Shown: positions 34,621 to 44,817, counted from the stretch's first letter. The stretch: 64,000 bases of DNA from Sphingobacterium pedocola (GCF_015209965.1 NZ_MU158689.1:450648-514647), one strand, 5' to 3'. Notes: generated from the sequence alone by a model not told the origin. Program-made: numbers and translations.

Positions 34621-35100
34621 ATGAAAATTAAAGTAGGTTTTGGATTTGATGTTCATCAAATGAGAGAAGGGCATCCATTTTTCGTAGGTGGAGTTCAGCT
34701 TGATCACCATTCGGGAGCATTTGGTCATTCCGATGCGGACGTGTTAGTTCATGCTATTTGCGATGCCATTCTGGGCGCTGCCAATTTAGAGGACATTGGT
34801 TATCATTTTCCAAATACGGATTATAAATGGAAAGGTATCAGCAGTCTACTGCTACTAGAAGAATGCGTTCGATTGGTGGGTGAGAAGGGGTGGAAAATAG
34901 GGAATGTCGATGCGATGTTGTGTTTGGAAGCACCGAAAATAAAACCGTATATTCTTGAAATGAAAAAGAAGCTAGCGGAGTCTACAGGGTTGGAGATAGA
35001 CGATATTTCAATTAAAGCGACGACAAATGAGACAATGGGTTTTATTGGAAGGGAAGAAGGGGTGGTAGCATATGCCGTTTGTTTAATTCAGAAGGATTAA
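34621..35100 (+). CDS. ispF: 2-C-methyl-D-erythritol 2,4-cyclodiphosphate synthase
   Basis: A 159-residue enzyme of the non-mevalonate isoprenoid pathway. It cyclises CDP-methylerythritol phosphate with loss of CMP. The active-site metal ligands are Asp10 and His12 in GFGFDVHQ and His44 after the HSDADV motif. DIGYHFPNTD and ATTNETMGFIGREEG near the end are typical. Length is normal for the trimeric enzyme. Its stop overlaps that of the convergent MFS gene in the four bases TTAA. Confidence 0.96.
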   Translation: MKIKVGFGFDVHQMREGHPFFVGGVQLDHHSGAFGHSDADVLVHAICDAILGAANLEDIGYHFPNTDYKWKGISSLLLLEECVRLVGEKGWKIGNVDAMLCLEAPKIKPYILEMKKKLAESTGLEIDDISIKATTNETMGFIGREEGVVAYAVCLIQKD

Positions 35101-36314
35101 TTCCCTTTGAATCTCTTAAAGTAACGAATAGCGATAATCAAAGCAGTTAAGGCTAGTAAACCGGCCACAAAAAAAGGCGCTCCAGGGAAATAAATGGCAG
35201 TACTTTTACGGGAAAAGTAAGAAAATAAGCTCGTCATCATCAAGGGGCCAATAATGGCAGTTAGACTGATAACACACGTTATCCCACCTTGGATCTGCCC
35301 CTGTTCATTCTGTGGCACAAGGTTGGAAATATAACTCTGTAGAGATGGGCCTGCTATTCCGGCTAGGACATAAGGGATGCTGATTGCAAAAAGCATCCAG
35401 GTCTCCGTAGAAAGACCATATAAGGGAAGAGATACCGTATACAGTAAGGTTCCTAAAATGATAGCCCATCGTAATCCAATTTTAGGTAATATGAGACGAA
35501 TTAAGCCGGCCTGGACAATCATCAATAAAACACCTATAAATCCGAGAGATATACCGACCATCCGTTCGTTCCAATGAAATTTTTCCATCGTATAATACGA
35601 CCACGTGCTTTGTACAGAATGAGCCGCCATGTTAATCAGAAAAATGCATATGATTAAAGGTAGGATGATCGGATATTTATTGATATGTACAAAGGCGCCA
35701 ATGGGATTCGCCAACCTCCAGTTGAAAGGTCTTCTCAATTCCGGTTTTAGTGATTCGGGAACGATAAAGTAACCATAAGTAAAATTAAGAAAGCTTAATA
35801 AGGCGGCCGCGAAAAAAGGCACCCGTGCACCGTAATGTCCTAGCAGTCCCCCTAGCACTGGTCCTATGATAAAGCCTACGCCGAATGCAGCACCCAACAA
35901 TCCGAAATTTTGCGCCTTGTTTTGTGGGGTGCTGATGTCTGCAATATACGCTGCTGCCACCGAATGACTCGCCCCCGTCACCCCGGCAATGAGACGACCC
36001 ATAAAAAGCCAGAAAATGGATGGAGCAAAACCCATCAAAAGGTAATTAATACAAAAGCCGAAAAGAGAAATCAATAATACAGGTCGCCGTCCAAAGCGAT
36101 CGCTTAGGCTACCGAGTACCGAAGCAAAAAAAAACTGGGTGAACGCGTATGCAAAGACAAGCCAGCCTCCGTACCGCGATGCTTCGCTAATATCCCCATG
36201 AATAAGTTCCTGAATCAGCTTAGGCATCACAGGAATGATTATCCCTAAACCAATCGTGTCAATTACGACGGTGATAAAAATAAAAAAAAGACCAGCGGAT
36301 GTTTTATTCTTCAT
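35097..36314 (-). CDS. MFS drug efflux-type transporter (TCR/Tet family)
   Basis: About 405 residues with twelve predicted membrane helices. Motif A of the major facilitator drug/H+ antiporter group is clear (GSLSDRFGRRPV near residue 60). LIAGVTGASHSVAAAYIAD and FGVGFIIGPVLGGLLG are typical of the TetA-like subfamily, which exports hydrophobic or cationic compounds. Such genes are common in genomes without tetracycline resistance, so I do not assign a substrate. The frame extends upstream to 36392, but ATG 36314 (MKNKTSAGLFF) begins just before helix 1 and is preferred. It is convergent with ispF and shares stop-codon bases. Confidence 0.85.
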   Translation of the reverse strand: MKNKTSAGLFFIFITVVIDTIGLGIIIPVMPKLIQELIHGDISEASRYGGWLVFAYAFTQFFFASVLGSLSDRFGRRPVLLISLFGFCINYLLMGFAPSIFWLFMGRLIAGVTGASHSVAAAYIADISTPQNKAQNFGLLGAAFGVGFIIGPVLGGLLGHYGARVPFFAAALLSFLNFTYGYFIVPESLKPELRRPFNWRLANPIGAFVHINKYPIILPLIICIFLINMAAHSVQSTWSYYTMEKFHWNERMVGISLGFIGVLLMIVQAGLIRLILPKIGLRWAIILGTLLYTVSLPLYGLSTETWMLFAISIPYVLAGIAGPSLQSYISNLVPQNEQGQIQGGITCVISLTAIIGPLMMTSLFSYFSRKSTAIYFPGAPFFVAGLLALTALIIAIRYFKRFKGN

Positions 36315-36464
36315 TATAGAGCGTAAATGTATAAAAAGTATAGGTAGTCCGTGATAATAAAATTGAGGTTTTTTACTGTCATAATCACACAAGTCTAGAT
36401 TTTACGCTTGTCTTTCACGAACGGGAGAAAGGAGATAAAGCGGGTGTTAATATATTGCTAAGAA

Positions 36465-36496
36465 CTTGCTTTGCACCTCAAGTTTATCTAAGTTTG
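36465..36496 (+). promoter_or_regulatory. Putative promoter of sprE operon
   Basis: CTTG ending at 36468 and TAAGTTTG at 36489-36496 are 20 bp apart, close to TTTG-N20-TAnnTTTG. The start codon lies 53 bp downstream of the box. Confidence 0.5.
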
Positions 36497-36549
36497 CATT
36501 TAATATGGATAGGTATGTGCTGTAGTTACTTAAGTTTTGAAATTAAAGA

Positions 36550-39500
36550 ATGCTTAATCTGAAAAAGACGTATTGGTTGAAAAAGAATTGTTTTCTGTTG
36601 TTCCTTGGATTGAGTACCATTGCTTTAGTGATGGGATGTAAGGGGATTAAAAGAAATAATAGCACTTTTAAAAAAGTAGATGCTGGAAATGATACTATAA
36701 CACAGTATAATTTCATGCAAAACGTCACGTCAAAATATAATATTTTGTACAATGCGAATTTGATGTTGGACAAAGAACGCGAAGCGATAGCAAACACCAA
36801 TACCCATAACTTTCAAATCCGGCAAACTGTTTTTGACGAACCCACTGCTCAGGGCGACTCGCATATTATGATGGATTCCTTAATTCAGAAGGCTTATAAA
36901 GTCGTAAACACGAAGCAGGAAAGCAGATACGTTAACGATGCATATTTTATTATTGGTAAAGCCAATTACTACAAAGGATCTTATTATACGGCTTTAGAGT
37001 TTTTTAATCAGCTTATCCGTAGTTCTGGTGAACAGATAGATTTCGTATCTATGGGATATGCTTGGAAATCCCGGGCATTGCTTCAAATAGGTAAAGAAGA
37101 ACAAGCTAAGTTAATGGTGGATTCTGCATTTGCAACTCTGAGTGAAGAAAAAGAGGTGCGCACCTTCGTTAATGCAGCGAAAGCAAATTACCTGATACGG
37201 AATGGAGAAGAACTGGAAGCGATTCCATATTTGGAGTATGCTTTAGAATCGAATAGTGACCTCAGCAATAAAAGGAGGTGGATGTTTTTATTAGCGCAAT
37301 TATACCGTGATAATGGACAAGCAGAGCAGGCCCTTCAATACTTTCAACAGATTTCAAGAAGCAACGTCCCCTATGATATGGCTTTTGAAGCATCCTTGCA
37401 AACTGCGTTTCTAAAAGGAAATAGATATTCGTCGATCGAAGATCGTGTAAAGCCATTAAAAAGAATGCTTCGCGAAGGTAAAAATGATGGATACCAAGAC
37501 CAGATTTTATTTCAAATCGGAGACATATATTATGCAGACGGTAAAATAAATGAAGCGCTTGTTGCATACAATAAGTCGCTAAATGAACCGAAAAAAAATA
37601 ATTATCAAACTACCGAGACCTATTTAAAGTTGGGGGACCATTATTTGGAGCAGCGTAAATATCATTTGGCCCAGTTATACTACGATTCTGTAGCGATTGT
37701 TTTGCCTGCGGATTATACGGATGTAAATAAAATCCGCCGAAAATTGGGGTATATGTCTGAAATAACCAAGCTGTATGCCGAAGTTGCTTGGCAAGATACG
37801 TTATTACAGTTGGCCGCGTTGAATGAGTCCGACTTAGAAAGTGTGCTCAATGCGTATGCGAACGTCGCCTTACAGGCAAAGAAACTGGAAATAGAAAAAG
37901 CTCAATTGGCAAAAGCGAAATCAAAAAATAAAAAAAATACTTCGCAGAATGTAAACACTGCGTTGATGGCATTTAATACACCAACGAATTCATTGGCCAC
38001 AAATTCGGACAAAACCTTTTATTTTAATAATCAGGATGAGCTGGTTTTGGGGCAGTCGTCATTTAGACGACGCTGGGGCAATAGGCAACTGAAAGATAAT
38101 TGGCGTTATGAGGCAGATAATTCTGCAGCGGTTAAGGTAGCCCAAAACAGCACTGTTGAAACTGATTTTGTAAAAGAGGATGATGCCGAACTGGACGAAG
38201 CGCTTTTTATATCCACAGCAAAATCGAAATACAGCAGTGAAATTCCGACGCAAAAAGAGGCTTACGAAGCCAGTCACAAAAAAGTACACGACAACTTAAT
38301 TGTTATCGGGAACATATATCGAGATTACACAAAGGACAATATCGATGCCATCCATGTATATGAGGAATTCTTGAGAAGATACCCAAACACGGAAGCTGGG
38401 GCAGAAATCTACTATTCGCTATACCGCATGTACGACGGCTTAGATCAGGCCAAATCACTGGATTATAAAACTCGTCTTATCGCATTATACCCTCAAAGCT
38501 TGCATGCGCAAGTCGCGCTTGATCCGTCTTACATGGATAAAATAAAAAGGGATAAAAATATTTTAGACCGTGTATTCGAAAAGCTATTCACGCTCTACGC
38601 CAACGGCGATCACGCTACTGTTATTACGGAGGCCGACAAAGATTTGAAAGAACGTTTTGAAAATACAGGGCTGGTTGCTCAAGTAGAATACCTGCGCGCC
38701 TTGGCTGTAGGTCGAGTCGGGAGAGTAGGAGATTTTACAGAAGCGTTGAATGATATCGTTGCGAAGTATCCTACGGATAGTTTGGTAGTACCCTTAGCTA
38801 AAGAAAATTTAACTTTTATAGAACAGCACCCAAATTACTTTACCAACCGTGTAAATGCACTGCAGGATATAGATAAAAGCAGAATAGCATTTATAGACGA
38901 ACCTCATATGACGGCTTGGCCGAACTTAGGTATTAACGGAGACTATAGAACTGGTACGGCAATTGTGCAGGAAAAACCGAAACCCAAGGAAGAAATTAAA
39001 ATTGCAAAAGTCGAACCTGAAATCGAACAGGTTGTCAACATTGAAAGTGCGGTGGAGAAAGAGGAAACAAAGGAAGAAGTAGTAATTGCCAAAGTTGAGC
39101 TAGCGATCAAAGAGGAGCCTAAAAAGGAGGAATTGATAAAAACGGAGGAAAAAGTTGCAGTAGCAGAATTAGGCCAGGAGGAGGTGGCTGAAACTGAGCC
39201 GCAACGAACGCTAGCGGGTATATCTGACGTAACGACTGAGGGTAAAATAAGTGCAAGCACACAAGTGAATACGAATGTGTCGTTAGGCCAAATCAATAGA
39301 CCACTAGGGCAAGTGAATATCGACCTCGGGCCAAATGATTACAGAGACAAAAAACTCTTTCCGGATACTGCCACGTATTATTTTACGATCAACGTGATGG
39401 ATGCAAAATTAAATATGGCACCGAGTAGGTACGGCATAGGACAGTTTAATAGAACCCGGTATGCACAGTTGAGCATTAGTCATCAACTGAAAATGGTGAA

Positions 39501-39708
39501 CGGCGAAAACCAACTTATATTTATTGGGCCGTTTAATACCTTTGAGGAAGTGAAGGGTTATGAATCAAAAATTTTACCGATGATGCATGAGATTATGAAA
39601 GTGCCCGTAGAAATTTATAATACTTTTGTCATTACAAAAGAGGTGTTTCCTTCACTCACCGATGGAGTACAAATTAGAAATTATCATCAAACGTATAGTG
39701 AACAATAG
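36550..39708 (+). CDS. sprE: Type IX secretion TPR lipoprotein SprE/PorW-like
   Basis: A 1052-residue lipoprotein with lipobox VMGC (near residue 30). The early segment NVTSKYNILYNANLMLDKEREAI is a hallmark of SprE/PorW. About eight TPR-type helical pairs follow (for example DAYFIIGKANYYKGSYYTALEFF and AQLYRDNGQAEQALQYFQQI). A Lys/Glu-rich linker spans residues about 807-883. The final 110 residues form a separate alpha/beta domain (YYFTINVMD ... IFIGPFNTFEEVKGYESKI) that resembles a SPOR-like fold. SprE/PorW bridges the outer-membrane and trans-envelope parts of the type IX machinery. It is followed by PBP1A after 21 bp, suggesting co-transcription with cell-wall synthesis. Confidence 0.82.
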   Translation: MLNLKKTYWLKKNCFLLFLGLSTIALVMGCKGIKRNNSTFKKVDAGNDTITQYNFMQNVTSKYNILYNANLMLDKEREAIANTNTHNFQIRQTVFDEPTAQGDSHIMMDSLIQKAYKVVNTKQESRYVNDAYFIIGKANYYKGSYYTALEFFNQLIRSSGEQIDFVSMGYAWKSRALLQIGKEEQAKLMVDSAFATLSEEKEVRTFVNAAKANYLIRNGEELEAIPYLEYALESNSDLSNKRRWMFLLAQLYRDNGQAEQALQYFQQISRSNVPYDMAFEASLQTAFLKGNRYSSIEDRVKPLKRMLREGKNDGYQDQILFQIGDIYYADGKINEALVAYNKSLNEPKKNNYQTTETYLKLGDHYLEQRKYHLAQLYYDSVAIVLPADYTDVNKIRRKLGYMSEITKLYAEVAWQDTLLQLAALNESDLESVLNAYANVALQAKKLEIEKAQLAKAKSKNKKNTSQNVNTALMAFNTPTNSLATNSDKTFYFNNQDELVLGQSSFRRRWGNRQLKDNWRYEADNSAAVKVAQNSTVETDFVKEDDAELDEALFISTAKSKYSSEIPTQKEAYEASHKKVHDNLIVIGNIYRDYTKDNIDAIHVYEEFLRRYPNTEAGAEIYYSLYRMYDGLDQAKSLDYKTRLIALYPQSLHAQVALDPSYMDKIKRDKNILDRVFEKLFTLYANGDHATVITEADKDLKERFENTGLVAQVEYLRALAVGRVGRVGDFTEALNDIVAKYPTDSLVVPLAKENLTFIEQHPNYFTNRVNALQDIDKSRIAFIDEPHMTAWPNLGINGDYRTGTAIVQEKPKPKEEIKIAKVEPEIEQVVNIESAVEKEETKEEVVIAKVELAIKEEPKKEELIKTEEKVAVAELGQEEVAETEPQRTLAGISDVTTEGKISASTQVNTNVSLGQINRPLGQVNIDLGPNDYRDKKLFPDTATYYFTINVMDAKLNMAPSRYGIGQFNRTRYAQLSISHQLKMVNGENQLIFIGPFNTFEEVKGYESKILPMMHEIMKVPVEIYNTFVITKEVFPSLTDGVQIRNYHQTYSEQ

Positions 39709-39729
39709 TTTTACAACTATCATATTAAT

Positions 39730-41982
39730 ATGAAGAGAGAATCCAAAAAGAATAAATTAACTCAAGAAGATGTTTCCCGTTATACACGCAATTTTTGGAA
39801 ATTCCTGATCGGAATTGTTGTGTTTGCAAGCCTATTTTTGGGAGCTGTACGCATCGGACTTTTTGGTCAACTGCCTTCTTTTGAAGATTTGGAGAACCCG
39901 AGAAGTAATCTGGCTTCAGAGATACTGACCGACGACCAAAAGGTGTTGGGTACATATTATGTGCATAATCGATCTAATGTAAAATACAGTGAACTATCCC
40001 CACATTTGGTCCATGCACTTATTGCAACGGAAGATAAACGATTCTATAACCATTCCGGGATTGATTATTCTAGAACAGTAACTGCTATATTCTATACGTT
40101 GTTCGGTAATAAGCAGGGAGGAAGTACGATTACACAACAATTAGCACTTAACCTTTTTTCTGAAAGAAGAGAGCGTAATAAGGTCCGGCGGGTAATGCAA
40201 AAGTTTCAAGAATGGATTACCGCTGTACGGCTTGAGCGTAATTATACAAAGGAAGAAATCATTATGATGTACTTCAATACCGTCGACTTTGGAGCATATA
40301 ATACATATGGAATTAAATCTGCTGCCCGCACATATTTTGATACAACACCCGATAAACTGACTGCAGAGCAGGCTGCCGTATTGGTGGCGATGCTAAAAGG
40401 TACTTATTTATACTCCCCAATTAAGTTTCCCGAGAAATCATTACTTCGACGCAATCAAGTATTGATTAATATGCATGATGAAAATTTCTTATCGAGTGAA
40501 GAACTGGCTAAAGCCAAGGAAAAGCCGTTGGGCTTGAAAATACGTATTTCAAATTATGGGGAAGGATTAGCTCCGTATTTCCGAGCGGTATTAAAAGAAG
40601 AAATAAAGAAAGAATTCCAGCGACTTTCTATTACCAAGCCGGATGGTAGCCCTTATGATTTAGATAAGGACGGATTACGAATATATACACCTATCAACTA
40701 TAATATGCAGCAGTACGCCGAAGAAGCGCAAAAAGAATGGATGCAAACGCTGCAAAATGAATTTGACAAGCAATGGAAGCGAAGAAATGCATTTGCCGGT
40801 GAAAAAGCAAAATTGTTAGAGACAGGCATGAAACGTTCGGACCGGTATAGGATGCTGAAGAACGAAGGGGTGTCTGAGGCTGATATCAAGAAAGCATTCA
40901 ATACAAAAACACCCATGACACTATTTACGTGGAAAGGGAACATTGATACGGTAATGACACCAATGGATTCGATAAAATACAATAAGCTCTTGCTACGTAA
41001 CGCAATGATGGCTATGGAACCTCAGACAGGACATATCAAAGCGTGGGTAGGAGGGATTGATTTTGAGCATTTTAAATATGATCAAGTAAAATTAGGAACG
41101 CGCCAGGTAGGTTCTACGGCGAAGCCGTTTACCTATGCGGTTGCAATCGACAATGGTTATTCACCATGTTTCTCCGTGCCAAACCATCAACGGTCTTATG
41201 GCAATTGGAATCCTCGCGGAACGATCCAGGGTGGTGATCCTATCACCTTAAAAAACGCACTAAAATATTCTCAAAACTTTGCTTCTGCGTATGTTATAAA
41301 TGAGGTTGGTGCCGCTAGTGTCGCGGCATTAACGAAGAAGATGGGCGTTACATCGAATGTGCCCAACTATCCTTCCATTGCATTAGGAGCATATGAAGCC
41401 TCGGTTTTTGATATGGTGGGAGCTTATTCAGCTTTTGTAAACAACGGTACATGGGTAGAGCCGACCATGATACTACGGATCGAGGATAAGAACGGTACAT
41501 CCATCTATGAGAAAGCACCAAAAGTAGTAAAAGCGCTAAATAGCGAATCTGCTTATATCATGGTTGACATGCTAAAAAGCGCCGTGGATGGCGGTACTGG
41601 TAGTCGCCTTCGGCGTAAGGAATATGGCGGACTGACTTATCCGTTGGGCGGAAAAACGGGGACGACAAACGATAATTCCGATGCCTGGTTTATCGGTATC
41701 ACTCCTGAATTGGTTGCAGGTGTGTGGACGGGAGCAGAAGATCGAGGTATTAGTTTTAGTAATATGCAATACGGCCAGGGTGCTGCAGCTGCACTTCCCG
41801 TCTTTGGACTCTTTATGAAAAAAGTGTATGGCGACAAAGAACTAAAATATTCAAAAGGAGACTTTGCATTGCCTCCTGGTGGAATGACGCGAGAGATGGA
41901 TTGCTCGCAATACAGTAAATATGATGGATACTCTACCGAACAACCCTTGTTAAATGAAGATGAAGAACGACTGAGTTTTTAA
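39730..41982 (+). CDS. mrcA: Class A penicillin-binding protein 1A
   Basis: A 750-residue bifunctional peptidoglycan synthase. After a cytoplasmic tail and one membrane anchor (residues 25-45) comes a GT51 glycosyltransferase domain with ATEDKRFYNHSGID, GGSTITQQLALNLF and KEEIIMMYFNTVDFG. The transpeptidase domain has STAK (catalytic Ser, in GSTAKPF), SQN (second motif) and KTGTT (third). It polymerises glycan and crosslinks stem peptides in the periplasm. It lies 21 bp after sprE and 66 bp before uvrC. The C-terminal tail is short, without an extra PASTA or OB domain. Confidence 0.95.
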   Translation: MKRESKKNKLTQEDVSRYTRNFWKFLIGIVVFASLFLGAVRIGLFGQLPSFEDLENPRSNLASEILTDDQKVLGTYYVHNRSNVKYSELSPHLVHALIATEDKRFYNHSGIDYSRTVTAIFYTLFGNKQGGSTITQQLALNLFSERRERNKVRRVMQKFQEWITAVRLERNYTKEEIIMMYFNTVDFGAYNTYGIKSAARTYFDTTPDKLTAEQAAVLVAMLKGTYLYSPIKFPEKSLLRRNQVLINMHDENFLSSEELAKAKEKPLGLKIRISNYGEGLAPYFRAVLKEEIKKEFQRLSITKPDGSPYDLDKDGLRIYTPINYNMQQYAEEAQKEWMQTLQNEFDKQWKRRNAFAGEKAKLLETGMKRSDRYRMLKNEGVSEADIKKAFNTKTPMTLFTWKGNIDTVMTPMDSIKYNKLLLRNAMMAMEPQTGHIKAWVGGIDFEHFKYDQVKLGTRQVGSTAKPFTYAVAIDNGYSPCFSVPNHQRSYGNWNPRGTIQGGDPITLKNALKYSQNFASAYVINEVGAASVAALTKKMGVTSNVPNYPSIALGAYEASVFDMVGAYSAFVNNGTWVEPTMILRIEDKNGTSIYEKAPKVVKALNSESAYIMVDMLKSAVDGGTGSRLRRKEYGGLTYPLGGKTGTTNDNSDAWFIGITPELVAGVWTGAEDRGISFSNMQYGQGAAAALPVFGLFMKKVYGDKELKYSKGDFALPPGGMTREMDCSQYSKYDGYSTEQPLLNEDEERLSF

Positions 41983-42048
41983 TCAGTACTAATTGGTGAC
42001 AGGAGTAAATATTTTTGTTTAGATGTAGTCCAGTATTTTTGAGGGGGT

Positions 42049-43854
42049 ATGAGTGAATTTGATTATAAGGAAGAACTAAAAAGAATCCCTCATAAACCGG
42101 GGGTATATCAATATTTTGATAAAGGCGGTGAATTGATCTATGTGGGTAAAGCCAAAGATCTACGAAACCGCGTAGGTTCTTATTTTGTCAATGATAGGCA
42201 ACTCAATTCGAAGACACGTGTCCTAGTACGAAAAATTCAGCGTATTGCATTTACGATCGTGGATACGGAAATCGATGCGTGGCTCCTCGAGAACAATCTG
42301 ATCAAGAAGCATAAACCTCGGTATAATGTCATGCTGAAAGATGACAAAACCTACCCGTGGATCGTTATTAAAAATGAACATTTCCCCCGAATTTATTGGA
42401 CGCGTAAATATATCAAAGATGGTTCCCGGTATTTTGGCCCGTATGCTTCTGTTGGTATGATGCACATCGTGTTGGATACCATAAGAGAATTATTCCCCCT
42501 GCGTACATGCAATCTTAACTTAGCACCTCAAAATATTGCAAAAGGCAAGTATAAAGTATGTCTGGAATACCAGATCGGCAACTGTAAAGGGCCCTGCGAA
42601 GGATTTCAGGATGAGGAAGATTACAACCAAAATCTAAGCGATATAAAAGACATTCTGAACGGTAAAATATCGGTAGTCACGAATCGTTTGAAGATGCAGC
42701 TAAACGGAGCTATTGCTCAATTAAAGTTTGAGGTTGCACACAATCTAAAGGCTAAATTGGATAAACTGGGGAATTACCAAAGCAAGTCAACCGTGGTAAG
42801 CGCCTCCATTTCTAATGTGGACGTATTTAGCATAGCTTCGGATGAAAGTTATGCTTTTGTGAATTTCCTAAAAGTGATGAATGGCGTTGTCATTCAAACC
42901 CAAACTTTAGAAATGAAGAAGCGCTTGGATGAAAGTGATGCGGAACTGCTAACTCTTGCTATTCCGGAAATACGTAGCCGTTTTAATAGCGTGTCGCGGG
43001 AGATCATTGTGCCTTTTGATTTGGAGATCGAGAGTACTCCCGAATATGTTAAATTTACGGTCCCTAAAGCTGGAGATAAATTTAAGCTATTAGAGCTTTC
43101 ACTCAAGAACGTTGCCTATTTTAAAAAGGAACGATTGACACAGTACGAGCGTCTCAATCCAGAATTGAAAACAGAACGCATCCTTCTTCAGATGCAAAAA
43201 GACTTAAGATTAAATGTGCTTCCCCGCCATATCGAATGTTTTGATAACTCTAATATTCAAGGTAGTTTTCCAGTATCGGCGATTGTAGTCTTCAAAGATG
43301 CAAAACCTTCCAAAAAAGATTACCGGCATTTTAATGTGAAAACCGTTGAGGGACCGGATGATTTTGCAACGATGGAAGAGGCTGTATATAGAAGGTATAA
43401 GCGTATCTTGGATGAGGAGCAACCGCTACCTCAATTAATCATAATTGACGGTGGAAAAGGACAGTTAAGCGCAGCCTTGAAGAGCTTACGTTTATTGGGG
43501 ATCGAAAGACAACTGACCGTCATAGGTATCGCCAAACGATTGGAAGAGTTATTTTATCCTGGAGACCAGTATCCGCTTTATCTGGATAAGAAATCGGAGA
43601 CACTGCGTGTTATTCAACACCTTCGCGACGAGGCCCATCGTTTTGGGATCACTTTTCACCGTAACCAGCGAAGCCGCAAAACGTTTGTCTCAGAATTGGA
43701 GAATATTCCCGGCATTGGGAAGACCACCGTGGAACGTCTACTGAAAACGTTTAAGTCCGTGAAACGAATAAAAGAACAGTCTGACGAAGAGCTAAAAAAG
43801 GTGTTGAATCAAAAGCAACTAATGGCTCTTCGCACTTATTTTCCGGAAAACTAA
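42049..43854 (+). CDS. uvrC: Excinuclease ABC subunit C
   Basis: A 601-residue protein. It makes the two incisions around DNA lesions bound by UvrB. The N-terminal GIY-YIG nuclease domain is clear (KPGVYQYFDKGGELIYVGKAKDLRNRVGSYF). The C-terminal half has the RNase H-like nuclease (HIECFDNSNIQGSFPV, LIIIDGGKGQL, FHRNQRSRK), then helix-hairpin-helix repeats (IPGIGKTTVERLLK). A canonical UvrB-binding UVR motif in the middle is not obvious by eye. Convergent with era, 39 bp between stop codons. Confidence 0.95.
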   Translation: MSEFDYKEELKRIPHKPGVYQYFDKGGELIYVGKAKDLRNRVGSYFVNDRQLNSKTRVLVRKIQRIAFTIVDTEIDAWLLENNLIKKHKPRYNVMLKDDKTYPWIVIKNEHFPRIYWTRKYIKDGSRYFGPYASVGMMHIVLDTIRELFPLRTCNLNLAPQNIAKGKYKVCLEYQIGNCKGPCEGFQDEEDYNQNLSDIKDILNGKISVVTNRLKMQLNGAIAQLKFEVAHNLKAKLDKLGNYQSKSTVVSASISNVDVFSIASDESYAFVNFLKVMNGVVIQTQTLEMKKRLDESDAELLTLAIPEIRSRFNSVSREIIVPFDLEIESTPEYVKFTVPKAGDKFKLLELSLKNVAYFKKERLTQYERLNPELKTERILLQMQKDLRLNVLPRHIECFDNSNIQGSFPVSAIVVFKDAKPSKKDYRHFNVKTVEGPDDFATMEEAVYRRYKRILDEEQPLPQLIIIDGGKGQLSAALKSLRLLGIERQLTVIGIAKRLEELFYPGDQYPLYLDKKSETLRVIQHLRDEAHRFGITFHRNQRSRKTFVSELENIPGIGKTTVERLLKTFKSVKRIKEQSDEELKKVLNQKQLMALRTYFPEN

Positions 43855-43893
43855 AGAGGCAGATTCGCCTATCTGCAAATCTGCGGATTCGTT

Positions 43894-44772
43894 TTAATCG
43901 TCGTAACCGAAACTTTTCAAATAATTTTTCTTAGATCTCCAATCAGGAATCACTTTCACAAATAGTTCGAGAAAGACTTTTTTACCTATGAACTCCTCGA
44001 TGTCCTGACGTGCATAAGTGCCAACCTTTTTTATCATTGCACCCGCTTTTCCAATAATAATGTTCTTTTGCGAATCACGTTCTACGATAATTTCAGCTGC
44101 TATTCGTGTAATTTTAGCCTCCTCTTTGTAAGAAGTTACAATAACCTCCGTACTGTAGGGGATTTCTTTGTCGTAAAGTTTGAACACCTTCTCACGGATC
44201 ATCTCTGAAACGAAGAAACGCATCGATTTGTCCGTTAATTCGTCTTTCTCGTAATAGGGAGCGTGTTCAGGAAGATTTTCCTTGATATACTGCATGATGC
44301 CATTAACTCCGTAATCAAGCAAAGCAGATATAGCAAAAATAGCATGTGGATTTAATTTCTCTTTCCAGAATTCTATCTTGGCCATGACTTCCTCTTCCGA
44401 GGATTTGTCTATCTTATTGATTAACACGGCAACGGGTGATGCTGTTTTTTGAAGCTTTTCTATGACATCATTCTCATCGTATTTTTCGTTTATATCTGTC
44501 ACAAAAAGAATAATATCAGCATCGATCAAAGACCCCTGTACAAAATTCATCATGGATTCTTGTAAAGAATAGTTGGGTTTGATCACGCCAGGTGTGTCTG
44601 AAAATACGATTTGATGATCTACATCGTTTACAATCCCGATAATCCGGTGGCGTGTTGTTTGAGCTTTGGGAGTGATGATGGACATCTTTTCCCCTACTAA
44701 TGAGTTCATTAGTGTCGATTTTCCGGCATTTGGTTTACCTACAATACTTACGAATCCTGCTTTATGCGACAT
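43894..44772 (-). CDS. era: GTPase Era
   Basis: A 292-residue GTPase needed for late 30S assembly. G1 is GKPNAGKS near residue 13, G2/G3 are PKAQTTRHR and FSDTPGVI, and G4 is NKIDK near 118. The KH domain near the C-terminus has the IIGKAGAMIKKVG motif for 16S rRNA 3'-end binding. Length is normal. Confidence 0.96.
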   Translation of the reverse strand: MSHKAGFVSIVGKPNAGKSTLMNSLVGEKMSIITPKAQTTRHRIIGIVNDVDHQIVFSDTPGVIKPNYSLQESMMNFVQGSLIDADIILFVTDINEKYDENDVIEKLQKTASPVAVLINKIDKSSEEEVMAKIEFWKEKLNPHAIFAISALLDYGVNGIMQYIKENLPEHAPYYEKDELTDKSMRFFVSEMIREKVFKLYDKEIPYSTEVIVTSYKEEAKITRIAAEIIVERDSQKNIIIGKAGAMIKKVGTYARQDIEEFIGKKVFLELFVKVIPDWRSKKNYLKSFGYDD

Positions 44773-44785
44773 TTTTCAATCTTTA

Positions 44786-44817
44786 TTTGGATTACAAAGA
44801 AACAAATAATATCTTTG
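44786..44817 (+). promoter_or_regulatory. Promoter of the initiator tRNA cluster
   Basis: TTTG at 44786-44789 and TATCTTTG at 44810-44817 are 20 bp apart, a full match to the Bacteroidota pattern TTTG-N20-TAnnTTTG. The first tRNA starts 69 bp downstream. Confidence 0.7.

Noticed and set aside
35097-36314. Tetracycline resistance gene
   Set aside because: Only the subfamily fold and motif A match; this branch of MFS exporters is widespread in sensitive strains, and no mobile element is nearby.
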